This document shows, piece after piece, positions 1 to 10,878 of a DNA stretch of 40,000 nt (position 1 is the stretch's first letter; every line of letters starts with the position of its first letter). The position numbers were made by a program, and so were the translations under genes. The notes below the pieces were generated by a model. It saw only the letters and a list, made by a program, of their open reading frames with translations, ran no database searches and was not told the origin of the DNA. Location: positions 1-40,000 of the forward strand of contig JAVKOQ010000233.1 in the NCBI GenBank assembly GCA_031835245.1. Direction: 5' to 3'. The DNA comes from Balamuthia mandrillaris (Eukaryota; Discosea; Longamoebia; Balamuthiidae).

Positions 1-38
1 CCCGTTGGTTGCACCACCACCGCACTTTAGGGTTTTTA

Positions 39-75
39 TTTTGTTTGTTTGTTTGTTAGTTTGTTTGTTTGTTGG
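39..75. repeat. (TTTG)n microsatellite at left edge
   Basis: A short interrupted TTTG array. The same unit recurs inside introns of the downstream gene (about 1060-1110, 1615-1640, 3235-3260, 4890-4938), so this one probably also lies in an intron or the 5' flank of that gene. Confidence 0.8.
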
Positions 76-121
76 TAGCATTTCGTTGGTTGGTTGGTTT
101 GCATTGTAACTTAAGGCTCAT

Positions 122-3100
122 ATGTTTCCAGTTGCTGCTATTGGTAGCCCAGAGGCCGAAGCTGAGATCCTCAGCAAATTTAACCCCAGCAATCATGCGT
201 TCTTTTTAACCCTTTATCTCTCTTTTCTCTTTTCCTTTTGTCCATCATTGTTATTATGGTTATTGCTGTTGGGGTTATTGGTTTATTTTTTTTGTTTCCT
301 TGTGAGTAACTGAGCCTCTGTGTTTTTCTTTCTACCTACCAACCAACCAACCAACCAACCAACCAACCAACCAACCAACCAACCAACCAACCAACCAACC
401 AACCAACCAGACTCATGGAGAGTACATCTCAGGATAGGTGTCTTGAGCGGTAACACTCGCTTAGCCACACTGCAAGCCTTGCTAAAGGCAAAGCAAGCAG
501 CAGTCAATGCAGCAGCAGCGGCGGCAGCAAGTTCAGCATCGCTATCCCCTGCTGCTGCTGCTGCTGCTTCACTTGGCCTACCTTCATCATCGCAAGAGAG
601 CCCCATGCCTTCTGGTGGGACCATCAACAGCATTCTCTTCACTCCTCCTTCTACTCCACTGAGAACCACAGCTATTGTAGCTGCCTCGCCTACTAGCCCC
701 CCCTCTGCCTCTTCATCAGCTGCTGCTGCTGCTGCTGCTGCTGCCTCTTCTCCTCAGCAAAGGGTGGCAGCAAAGTTGTCGGACAGCGATCTTAACGCGG
801 TGTATCGTTCGGCTAGCGATGTAGTACGGCGTTATCAGCTCGCCGATGAGAACGGCGCATGGTTATCGCCACTTATGCCCATCTACGGTCGATATTTCAA
901 CATTATTCATCTACTGTCACTGCCGGTGCATCAGATTGTGTCCATGGTGGAAGACCCCAACACCAAAGTGAAGCCCCGAGAATGGTCATTTGCAGACACG
1001 TTGCTGAAACTGGCCAATGCCGTGCAACTATCAAAAACTGAGTATGTTCTTCTTTTTATTTATTTGTTTGTTTGTTTGTTTGTTTGTTTGTTTGTTTGTT
1101 TGTTTGTTTTTATATGGCCCTTGGTTATCTGACCTAACTACCTCTCAACTTACTGCTATGTGTATGTGTTGTGTTGTTGCATTGTCAGTGCAATGGATCA
1201 GATTCAAAGCAACAGGGCCTTGAAAGTGGCGCTTGCTGCTGCAGAACATATTTTCGATGAGGCCAAATCAAAGAAAAGCCTACCTCCACGGGAGACGCTC
1301 CCCTATTTTGTGCTCACCAAACAGGATTTGCCAGCAGCTCATGCGAAATCCTTTACACTCAACGCTTTTAGACAAGATCTCTCCCTGGTGGAGCATATGT
1401 CCATCGACGTTATTTCCCAACTGGCAGCAGAGAACCGGGGTCTCATTTCGAAAACCGACTTTCGTCTGCTGCACCCCTTGGCTCCAGCCATCCAGAAGCA
1501 GTTGGTGTTTTATTATTACATTCCCATGGTGGTCAGCCCTCCATCTGAAGTAAATACAGAGCTAAGCAAAACCTTTCTGAGGTTTTGTAGACGCAAGGTC
1601 CGTTTATCATTATCTGTTTGTTTGTTTGTTTGTTTGGTTGGTTGGTTGGTTGGTTGATTGTTTCAATTGGTGGGTGGGTGGGTGGAAGGAAAGTGCTAAC
1701 TCTCGCTTACTTTGGGTGGCTGCAGGCCCAAAACGAGGGAATCATCCAGGAATTGGGTGATATCGTGGCCAATGGCTTACGCTGCCATGGCAGCATCGTT
1801 GAAGGACCCTGGATCGTCAACGGTCTGGAAAATCCACGGTGGAAGTGGCTGGCGCAATCCATTCGCAAGGGTCATTGGGACGTGCTGCATCAGGCCGCTC
1901 TTGGTCTTGACCGTGGCAAAGAAGTCTTGCCGATGGATCCATCGCAACAACAACAACCGTTGGATGCGACTTCCTCCCAGTCCAGCAGCAGCAGCAGCAG
2001 CAGGTTTTATGAGACACCAACTGGAAGTTGGATCCGTAACCTCATTAACGCTGCAGTGTATAGCATTCTGAAGGAGATGCCCTCCTCGGATGAACGGCGC
2101 AACCGCAAAGGACGCGTTTTTCAGGGTTCCTTCACCCGGGAAGAACTGTTGTTAGTATATAGACAACTCCCTCTCGGCCTGCAGAAACTTTTCATGTTAT
2201 TACGGGCCAAAACTATCCAGTATGTTGCTCCTCTTTCGCTTGGTTGCTTGCTTGCTTGCAATGCAAGACATGTTATCCTTGCCACCTCTCTATATTCCCT
2301 TTGCCTGTTTACTCACTCGCTCGCCTCCTTGCTTGCTTGCTTGCTCATAGTGATAGCGCAACACACGAGGAGAATACCCGTTTGCCACCGCTGCGCCAAG
2401 AATGGTTGAACGAGTCATCTTTGGCAGATGCTCTAATGTCAGCTACCCCCTCAAAGCCAACAACGAGCAGCCATCGAACCAAAGTGCAACAAAAGGCGAT
2501 ATTAGCAGGAGGGGAAGAGGAGGAGGAAGAAGAAGAGGAAGAAGGTGAAGAGCAACAACAACAAGAAGAAGAAGCGGCAGTGATGGAGGAAGATCCAGAA
2601 GCCTTCTTATATCCCCCATTGGACGGCCAGCAATTAGAGCAAGCAGCCCGAACGGAAGCGATGGTAGAGAAACAGCATTCCGCCAAGGAAAAGTTGTTCC
2701 AATACCGTATGAAGCTAATCCATTATTGTCCTCCCTTTACGGTGCAAGAAGCCTTGGCAGAGAACGCGTTGAACTTTGCCAGTCTGAAATCCTTGAAAGG
2801 CATGCGCATTTCTACCAGCATCAACCTTTCTGGACCTTTGGAGGATGTCAAGCGGTTGATGCTTGCTGTTCGTCGCTGCTTGGTGAAGGAAGCGCAACAA
2901 CATAATACTCCGCTGGAGTTGGATCCTTTGGATAGAAAGCTCTGGAAGACACGCATTCGTCATCCGGTTCGTTCTCAGCTGGAGCGAGTGTGGCCGCACA
3001 TCACACTGGAAAAATCCAGCAAACCTGAGCGACGGCGAAGCAAAAGCAAAAGCAAAAGCAGCAGCAGCAGCAGCAGCAGCAGCAAAAGCAAGAACAAGAG

Positions 3101-3393
3101 TAAAGCTAGCAGCAGCTCTGCTACCACTAAAGTGCCTGCAGACCAGTTATACAATGCAGCTGCTATTGTGCATGTAAAGGACTTGCCTGAGCTGGATGCT
3201 ATATCACCACTCGCGGCTGATTGGTAAGTTGTTTGTTTATTTGTTTGTTTGTTTGTTTCATAGGAAAGGAACAATTCACCACTCTCTACCAACCTCCTCC
3301 CATTTACTCGCTTTTTAACTTTTTGTCTTTCTTTCTCTCTCTTTTTCTCTTTCTTTCTCTCTCTTTATTTCTCTCTCTTTATTTCTCTCTCTT

Positions 3394-3431
<38 letters not shown>

Positions 3432-6018
3432 TCTCTCTCTCTCTTTCTCTTTCTCTTTCTGTCATTCTCCAGGGATTTACAATATGTGGATCAATTGGAT
3501 AACAAAACATGGCAGCCTATCCATACCACCTCTACCCAAGTCGGCAATACAGAAATGAAGAGGGAGAAGCATCGTGCCAAACGCCATTCTGTTAGGCACC
3601 AAAAAGCCATGGACAAGCTGGCTCAGAAGAGCAGTGAGCTGCAGCAAGACATCTCTGTCGATGCCAGCCCCTGTATAGACTTGACAGAGTTTTTTGGGCC
3701 TGACCTTCGCTCTTTTGCTGCTGTAGACCAGAGTAGTTTGGATGATGCGGAGTTTAATCTCGATGATGGCAGTATCCTGGGTGGTGGTGGTGGTGGTGGT
3801 GGTGGTGGTGGAAGTGGTAGTGGAAATGCTACCTCAGCTGGTGTGTTCGTAGACACAATGGACCTAGCAGCAACAGCAGAAACAGCGCAGCAACAACCAA
3901 GCTCAACAAAGCGCCCAAGAGCTATGTCCTCTTCTGCCTCTTCCTCTCCTGTGACAAGCAAGAAGCCACGGAAAGCGGATGATGATCAACTGTTGTTGGA
4001 AAAAAAGAAAAAAAAGCAACAACAGAAGCAGAAACAGAAGGACAAGGAGAAGCAGAAGCAGAAGCAGAAGCAACAGCAGAAAAAGAAGAAGAAGGAGAAA
4101 GAGAAGGAGAAGGAGAAGCAGAAGCAGAAGCAGAAGCAAAAGCAACAACAGAAAAAGAAAGAGAAGGAGAAGGAGAAGGAACAGGAGAAGGAGAAGCAGA
4201 AACAACAGCAGAAAAAGAAACAAAAGAAGACTGCCACCGAGTCAGAGGAGTCCGAAGCCTCATCCGCATCAGAGGCATCAGATAAGTCGGAGGAGTTTGA
4301 GGCCTCATCTGAGTCAGAGGCATCAGATAAGTCAGTGGAGTCAGGCAAGTCAGAGGAAGAGGAGGAAGAGGAGGAAGAGAAGGAGGAGGAGGAGGAGGAA
4401 GAACCCAAGAAGACAGAGAAGCTTGCAACTTCCACCAAGTCTACTGCTCCTAGCATCAGCAGTAACAGCAGCAGCAGCAGCAGCTCCTCAGATGATGATG
4501 ATGATGAGATTGCCAGTCTCATGAGCCTTGATATCACTAATGTAGCAGGTAAGAGGCGCTCACGTTTGGTGTTACTTACAACAACTCACATATGCACTAA
4601 CCACACTTGCTGGCATGCATGTATACATGCATGCATGCAGATACACGTGATGGTGCTGGAGATAGCAAAACAAAGTCAGATATTCCCAACCAGACAGCTC
4701 CTTCAACAGCTGCGATGGTGGATAAAGATATTGATGATTCCATACTGAACGTGTTGGAATGTATGTATTTTTATTTCATTTGTCCATTCGAGTTTGGTTC
4801 TCTATCTGTCCGTCTGTCTGTCCATCTGTCCGTCAGTTTTTCTACTAGCTTTGTGTTTTGTCTCTCTTTTGTTGGTTTACTCGTTTTCTGTTTGTTTGTT
4901 TGTTTGTTTGTTTGTTTGTTTGTTTGTTTGTTTGTTTGTCCTCTTCCTCGTGGTGTTTTTTTTTTGGGCTTTTCAGTTGCAATTCTATGCTTATACAGTG
5001 GCGCTCCGTCGGAGCGGCAGCTTTTTAACTCCAGTTTTGTTCTTATTATTATTTGTATTTCTTGTTGGTTGTCTTTTTGGTGTTGATTGTTTAGCGCTCC
5101 AGCGGAGCGCTATCTTTTTGGAGTTTGTTTGCACTGTTATGCCTTTGTGATTTCTCATTCAAGCCTTACTGATTTTTGTTGTTGTTGTTGTTGTTCTAGT
5201 ATCAAAAAAACCTGCTAATGGCCCAGAGAAACAAGCAGCAGCAGCAGCAGCACAAAATGAAGAAGAGGAGGAGGAGGAAGAAGAACAAGAAGAAGAAGAA
5301 GAAGAAGAAGAAGAAGAAGAAGAAAAAGAAAAAGAAAAAGAAGAAGAAAAAGAAAAAGAAGAACCAAAAGCAGCAGAAGCAGAAGCTGGCGAAAAAGAAG
5401 CAGAAAAACAGAAAGAAGAGGAAAACACAAGTGCTACTAAGAGCCCTAGCAGCAAATCTACGCGCAAGGCTGCAGCTGCTGCTCAAAAGGCTATTGCTAC
5501 TGCTGCTGCCAAATCATCTTTGCAAAGAGCTGCTGCTGCCGTGGCTGCCTCATCTAGCAGTAGCAGCAGAAAAGGAGCCACAACTCGTTCACAACGCTGT
5601 AACTCAGGTAGGTGATCTCTTCCTCTTTTTCGTTATATTAGTTTGGTTGTTTGAGAGAAAGCTTGAGTTAGTTGATTGGTTGGTTGGTCGGTGGCAATAA
5701 TACTGGTTAAACAATGGATGGATGGATGGATGGATGGATGGATGGATAGATGGATGGATGGTAGAACAGTGATGGTGGTGGAGGCAGTGATGGTGATGGT
5801 AAGAGTTGTTAAGCATAGCATGGTGAATAAGGGAGTGAGTGACATGACAAACAAGCAAAAACAGTAGTATTGTTGTTGCAAATAATAATACTAATAGAAA
5901 GACAACAAGAAATGTAAACAAACAAAGAATGAAAAGGCAATTATAAAAATGAACCTCCTACTACTGCCAGATGTAAAAAGGAAAGAAAGAAAGAAAAAAA
6001 GAAAGAAAGAAAGAAAAA

Positions 6019-6050
<32 letters not shown>

Positions 6051-8297
6051 AATGATAAAGAATGGAAAGGAGAGGAAAAACAAAAACAAGTCTCCAAATA
6101 GTTCTCATTATTTATTATTATCTATATCTTCATTCATCCAGACTAGACCTACTAACTTCTTGTTTCTTTTGTTTCCAACATTTGTTGTTTGTGTTTGTGT
6201 TTGTGTCTACAATTTGCTTGTTTAACAACAACAACAAACAGAAGATAATATATCTATTCCTGCTGTCTTTGACCAACCATCATCACTAAATAACAACAAC
6301 AACAACAACAACAAAGAGGTAGCAATAGCAACAGCAGCAGCAACAGAAGAGGATGATGAAGTAACGATTGTCTCAATATCATCATCCTCATCCTCATCAG
6401 CAACATCTTTCAATCATCACTTTGCTCCCTATCAGGCTCTCAACACTCAGTCATTTGTTCGCAAGCAGTTTTTGGATCATTATTTGTTAAAAACACCACC
6501 ACCAGCTACTGTTGTTGCTTCTGCTCCTGTTATTGTTGTTGATAATCCTGCAGAGCTCTTTTCACCTCCTCCATTTTCTGCATCACCCTTTTCATCCACT
6601 ACTACCACCATTACTCCCACTTCATCATTTACTCAATCACAACCACAACAACTACAACAACAACAACAACTACAACAACAATCATTAGAAAGGACGACCT
6701 CTTCTTCTTCTTCTTTTTCTTCTTCTTCTGCTTTTTCTTCTTCTTCTTCTTCTTCTTGTTCTCCTTCTTCTCCTCCTCCTTCTTCTTCTTCTTTTCTCCC
6801 TTCTTCTCCTCCTTTTTCTTCTTCTTCTTCATCTTCTTCATCTTCTTCTTCTTCTTCTTCTTCTTTGTGTTCTTCTTCTTCTTCTTCTTCTTCTTCTTTT
6901 TCTTTTTCTTCTTTTTCTTCTTCTTCTGCTTTTTCTTCTTCTTCTTCTTCTTCAAATTCAGAGTCCTTTGTCTTTGAGAACAATGATGGTGATGTTATGG
7001 ATAGCGGTGATGACAGTAATTTATCATCATCATCATCATCATCATCATCCTCATTAAGAGGAAGAAGAGGAGGAGTAGAAACAGATATAGATGCAACAAG
7101 CAAAACAACAACTCCACCAACATTGATAGATTTGTTGTTGTTAACTGAAGACGAAGAAGAAGATGAAGAAGAACACAAAGCGGAAGAAAAACAAGGAAAA
7201 AAGAGAAAAATAGAGAAACAACAAAATAGAGCTAGAACAAAGGATGATACTGATGATGATACTACACATGACAGCAGTAGTAGTAATGGTGGTGGTGATG
7301 GTGCAGGAAGACGTCTTTCTCGTGCTATCACATTGATGAACCGTTTGACAGAAGAGCGATGGACAGAGTTGACGGCAGTGACGAGTCGATGGAGCCCTTC
7401 TACCCAACGTAAACATGCCTGGACTTTGACCATCTGGGAAGCACATTGTGCGCATCATAAATGTTTGCCAGCTCTTCCTTTGAATCTCCAACGTCATAAC
7501 GTAGGAGCCTTTGTTCAATGGTTGATTTTGGATGTGGGTTATGCCTTGAGCTCTGTGCGTGATGTCATGATTGCCAGTCTTTATCGTTTGCATGATGAAA
7601 GTATCCAACAACAGCTTGACTCCCTTTCTGCATCCTCCTCCTTCTCCTCTTCCTCCTCCTCCTCCTCCTCCTCCTCTGTTTCCTCCATGATCTCTTCGTC
7701 TCCAGCATCATCATCACCTACCACTTCTCCTCCTCCTTCTCCTTTATGCAGAACCATTCTTGGTGATGGTGTCACTTGAGCAGCCACAACAGGAGCGACA
7801 GGACGCACTACAGCATTGACGGCAACCTCAGACCATGCTTACTTGTTGTTGCTAAAAAACCAAATGGATGCCATCAAAGATCAAGTCAAACAGGCCATTC
7901 GGCATTGCAAAAGAGCCAAACCCTCCTGTTCTAGCAAACAATTGTGCAAAGACGCATGTTTGTTAGATGATGTCTTACATATCATCACATCCACTCCAGA
8001 TGGACTGGTGAGCAAAGCTGGTGAAGCCAGTTGTTGGTTACACAGTGTTTGTACTGGTGCCAGAGCCATTACAGCTGCAAACATTCGTTTGGGTGATATT
8101 GTGGCATTTCGACCTAAACTTTCATCCTCCTCTTCCAACAACAACAACAACAACAACAATGGCAACCTCAGCTGCCATCACCAAGAGGATGCATTTTCTG
8201 CTCCTCCTCTTTATTTCCTTTCGTTGCGCCAACAAGTCACCAAAGGAATACCAAATCATTGGAATCATGTCGTTACATTTGAAGGTTATTTAACACC

Positions 8298-8331
<34 letters not shown>

Positions 8332-9322
8332 TCATCATTACGAGGATCATCTTCTTCACCATCACCATCATCATCATCACCACTTAGCACCGTCACTGCT
8401 ACGACCTCTGCTGCCGCCGCTGCCACCACCGCCGCCGCCACATCAACAACATCAACACCAAGCATTTGTCTTGGAGATTTTATTTACTGGTTAAACAAGC
8501 ATCTGTTATGCAAGCATGGTTTGGATTTGCGCGAGTTTCACAACTGGCGCTTAACGGATGCACAAAAACAAACATCATTATGGGGATGGTCACGCGATAC
8601 TTTAAATGCCAAGTTGCAAGATCGGGCTGTTCGGGCTGGTTATCCTGAAGGATTGTTTTCCTTTCACTCCTTGCATGCTGGCTTCCTTTGCACTGCCTTG
8701 ATCTTGGAGGGACTGCAGGAAGGTCACAGTCAGAACAATGTACTGGATACTACTGCCCTTATCGCAGGTTGGGTACCTCGTGGTAGATCCCAGCAAGTCT
8801 ACGTCAAGGATACATTAAAACGTGCTATTGTGGCCAATCGCTTGGTCAGCAATGTTACTACTCATCCTCATTCTTCTTCTTCTTCTTCTTCTTCTTCGTC
8901 ATCTTCATCCTCTGTTGCAACTACCACTGCTGATTATCATCCTCCTCGACATTGCGGTTTGTTACTGCTCATCTGATTTTTGTTTTTTCTTTTGTTTTTT
9001 CTTTGGCTGGGCTAGCTGCCTGACCAGCAGTAATAAACCACCACCACCACCACCACCACCACCACCACCACCACCATTACCACTTGATGGACTGACTTGC
9101 TCTCTTTTTGGTTCTTTTCATCCTCACTCCCTTGCATGCATACAGTTATTGCTCCAGAGCTAGTTACCAAAGAAGCATTTCACAATCTATCCCCAGATGC
9201 TTTGCAACAATCCAACTGGTCTGCAGATACCAACTATCAGAGTTTTATTCATGCTGTTCACCAACGGTTTGTTTGTGTGTTGTTTGTTTGTTTTGTTTGC
9301 ATAGTATCCACCACCATCACTA

Positions 9323-9362
<40 letters not shown>

Positions 9363-10595
9363 TTATTTATCTATCCAGTCAGTCATGGCTTGTTTGTTTG
9401 CTTGCTTGCTTGCATTCAAAAATGCACCCTTAGACCTAGTGCTCAGCTAGAACGCACAGGTTTATTGTGGCAGCAGCAACATTCATAGTCTAAACAATAA
9501 TTGTTATGATTGGTCTTGGTTCATTTGTTCTTCTTTTGACATTCACTCACACTTTGTTTTTTGTCTCTTTTCCCTTTTTCTTTCTTTCCCTCTTTCTTTC
9601 TCTCGCTTTCTCTTTCTCTTTCTCTTTCTCTTGTTCTTTCTTTCTTTCTCGCTTTCTCTTTCTCTCTTCTTCTTCGTTTACACTGCTTCTTTAGGTGGTT
9701 CATGAAACGAACAGATTTGCCAACCAAAGATCAACAAATACGATTTTATCGCTCCTTGTGGCTTGAATGTTGTACCGCTTGGGTAGAAAATCATCCAGAT
9801 GAGTTTGACAAGGATGTGCTAGCTGAAGCTGCAGCCACCTATGAGGCCAAAAACAAATCTCCTCTTCGTTGGCCCAATATTCATCGCCAGCTGTGCCGTC
9901 AACACATCTCTGGCATTCTACAAAGCTTTTTCAGTGGCTTGAATGAGCTGGTGGATGAGTTTGTAGCTCCTATACTTCCCAAGTTGGTCAATGGATTGCC
10001 CATTCACAAAGCATTCCTCACCCCTCGTCAAGAGCAATCATCTTCCTCACTTGCTTCTCTCGATGATGACGATGACAAGAGTCCTGACTCAAAAAAACAA
10101 ACACCACGACGACAACGACTTCGCAGAGCACTTCAGCGACAACAATTGTTATGCAGTCGACTCAAATATCGCAAGAATGGCCATCGGCAACGGATCGCTT
10201 GGCAGGCACCAGAAATCCGTAGACTTGTCACTTGGCGCTTGCATGATGAATGGTCTTGGTTGGAGATTGCCAAACACTTGCCTACCCAACGTCGAACCAA
10301 CAATGATTGCTATGATAAATGGCGCAATCTCCTCACAGAATTCTCCAACAATCTGGACGCTTTGAAGGCCAAATACTTGGTGGCCCACGATGAGGACTTT
10401 GACAAATCGGATGATGATGATGATAATGACAACACTTCCTCCCCATCATCATCTCCTACTTCTACTACCACTACAGTTATATCCATCTTGGATGAAGAGG
10501 AAGAGACAGAGGAGAATGATGATGATGATGATGATGATGATATTATGATTATATTCGTTGCATTATATAAAATATCCCTATACAAATGCATCTGA
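122..10595 (+). CDS. Very large multi-exon gene: unknown N-terminus, tyrosine-recombinase-like domain, SANT/Myb-like C-terminus
   Basis: Exons inferred from GT-AG sites with matching codon phase at every junction: 122(or 132)-198, 433-1041, 1189-1597, 1726-2219, 2351-3223, 3473-4548, 4641-4760, 5200-5607, 6242-7600, 7784-8956, 9146-9266, 9695-10595. From ATG 122 the total is 7,620 nt, 2,539 residues. Position 131 could instead be a splice acceptor, in which case the gene begins left of the window. The N-terminal third (433-3223) is ordinary-looking protein that I do not recognise. Long K/Q/E-, poly-S- and poly-N-rich linkers follow. A tyrosine-recombinase-like domain spans about 7316-8850, and a helical region with a SANT/Myb-like domain ends the protein. 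I see no reverse transcriptase, so this is not a DIRS retroelement on present evidence. A Crypton-like origin or a host gene with a captured recombinase domain fits better. The join across 5608-6241 is the weakest point, so two adjacent genes remain possible. A TGA at 7777 falls inside the inferred intron. Confidence 0.55.
338..410. repeat. (AACC)n microsatellite in intron 1
   Basis: About 18 copies of a CCAA/AACC tetranucleotide lie just before the inferred acceptor at 431-432. Confidence 0.9.
3310..3466. repeat. CT-rich intronic tract
   Basis: Imperfect CTTT/CTCT repeats form the polypyrimidine tract of the intron 3224-3472. Confidence 0.85.
4892..5111 (+). other. Intron with (TTTG)n array and two similar hairpins
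   Basis: Within the intron 4761-5199, a TTTG array (about 4892-4938) is followed by two GC-rich hairpins in AT-rich DNA. The first is CGCTCC-GTC-GGAGCG (5002-5016), the second AGCGCTCC-AGC-GGAGCGCT (5093-5111). Each is followed within about five bases by a run of five Ts. They share stem sequence and downstream context, so they look like two copies of one structured unit about 90 bp apart. Role unknown. Confidence 0.6.
5705..6055. repeat. Intronic (ATGG)n and (GAAA)n microsatellites
   Basis: The long intron 5608-6241 holds an ATGG array near 5713-5760 and a GAAA array near 5980-6052. It ends at an AG preceded by an unusually purine-rich stretch. Confidence 0.8.
6697..6955 (+). repeat. Coding (TTC/TCT)n tract encoding poly-Ser with Phe
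   Basis: About 260 bp of TCT-type repeat stays open in the gene's frame and encodes mostly serine. All three frames are open here, so this stretch alone says little about coding. It is kept as coding because frame and phase agree on both sides. Confidence 0.7.
7316..8850 (+). other. Tyrosine-recombinase (phage-integrase-like) domain
   Basis: The N-terminal SAM-like part (about 7316-7600) contains a [20 protein letters not shown] stretch, typical of core-binding domains. The catalytic part (7784-8850) shows the family order: Arg in [16 protein letters not shown] (codon 8062), Lys in VTKG (8242), box-II His in FHSLHAGF (8665), Trp in AGWVPRGRS (8770) and the nucleophile Tyr in QQVYVK (8800). 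In active enzymes box II is HxxR; here it reads H-S-L-H, so the second Arg is replaced by His. Low-complexity inserts (poly-S, poly-N, Thr/Ala-rich) interrupt loops between motifs, which is unusual for a working recombinase. Fold assignment is by motif only; catalysis is doubtful. Confidence 0.6.
10170..10350 (+). other. SANT/Myb-like DNA-binding domain in the last exon
   Basis: The encoded segment carries spaced aromatic residues and the pattern W-x(n)-W-L-E-I-A-K-H-L-x(n)-C-Y-D-K-W-R-N-L-L, which matches a Myb/SANT or trihelix helix-turn-helix. An acidic Asp/Ser/Thr tail follows. If real, it gives the recombinase-like protein a second DNA-contact surface. Related domains occur in many chromatin proteins and transposases, so it does not by itself fix a function. 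Confidence 0.5.
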
Positions 10596-10694
10596 ATAAA
10601 TCATCTGACCTTTACTTTATCCGTTAGACTTATAGACTTAGAGTTTTATAGAATGGACCATGGGGAGTTGAATGCCGTAGGTTCTGAGTACCCG

Positions 10695-10711
10695 CCCCTA
10701 ACCCTAACCCC
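10695..10711. repeat. Telomere-like CCCTAA motif at duplication end
   Basis: The bases CCCCTAACCCTAACCCC contain two CCCTAA units (TTAGGG on the other strand) just before the end of the duplicated block. Copy 2 keeps only one CCCTAA there. Too short to call a telomere remnant without more evidence. Confidence 0.5.
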
Positions 10712-10878
10712 TAGATTTATTTCTGAGCTCAAGGCCTTGTGAACCTTGACGGGGGGTTATGGCCCCGCTCACCTCTACTCTTGAAACAAAATTCTTTTGC
10801 AAATACAACCGCTTGCCAAAATATTGTTCTTATGATTTTTTCGCTTCAACATACCAGTTGTTTCTGATTGGTTCATTC

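Larger units (their letters stand above)
9140..10716 (+). repeat. Segmental duplication, copy 1 (parent)
   Basis: The last two exons, the intron between them and about 120 bp of 3' flank match 13277-14806 at high identity. The match begins at the ATACAG splice acceptor of exon 9146-9266 and ends at a shared CTAGAT motif. Length differences come mainly from a longer TATC array (about 9325-9370) and CTTT tract in copy 1. Confidence 0.9.

Noticed and set aside
283-669. Minus-strand open frame with GWLV repeats
   Set aside because: It is the translation of the AACC microsatellite and an antisense shadow of the plus-strand exon 433-1041.
3903-4537. Several overlapping Leu-, Ser- and Phe-rich minus-strand frames
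   Set aside because: All are antisense readings of the K/Q/E-rich repeat exon; low-complexity triplet repeats keep every frame open.
7777-7779. TGA as a true stop or a reassigned codon
   Set aside because: Other genes here end at TGA (PPR, recombinase gene), so TGA is a stop, and an in-phase intron 7601-7783 removes this one.
7316-8976. DIRS-type retroelement
   Set aside because: No reverse transcriptase, RNase H or terminal repeats were seen around the recombinase domain.
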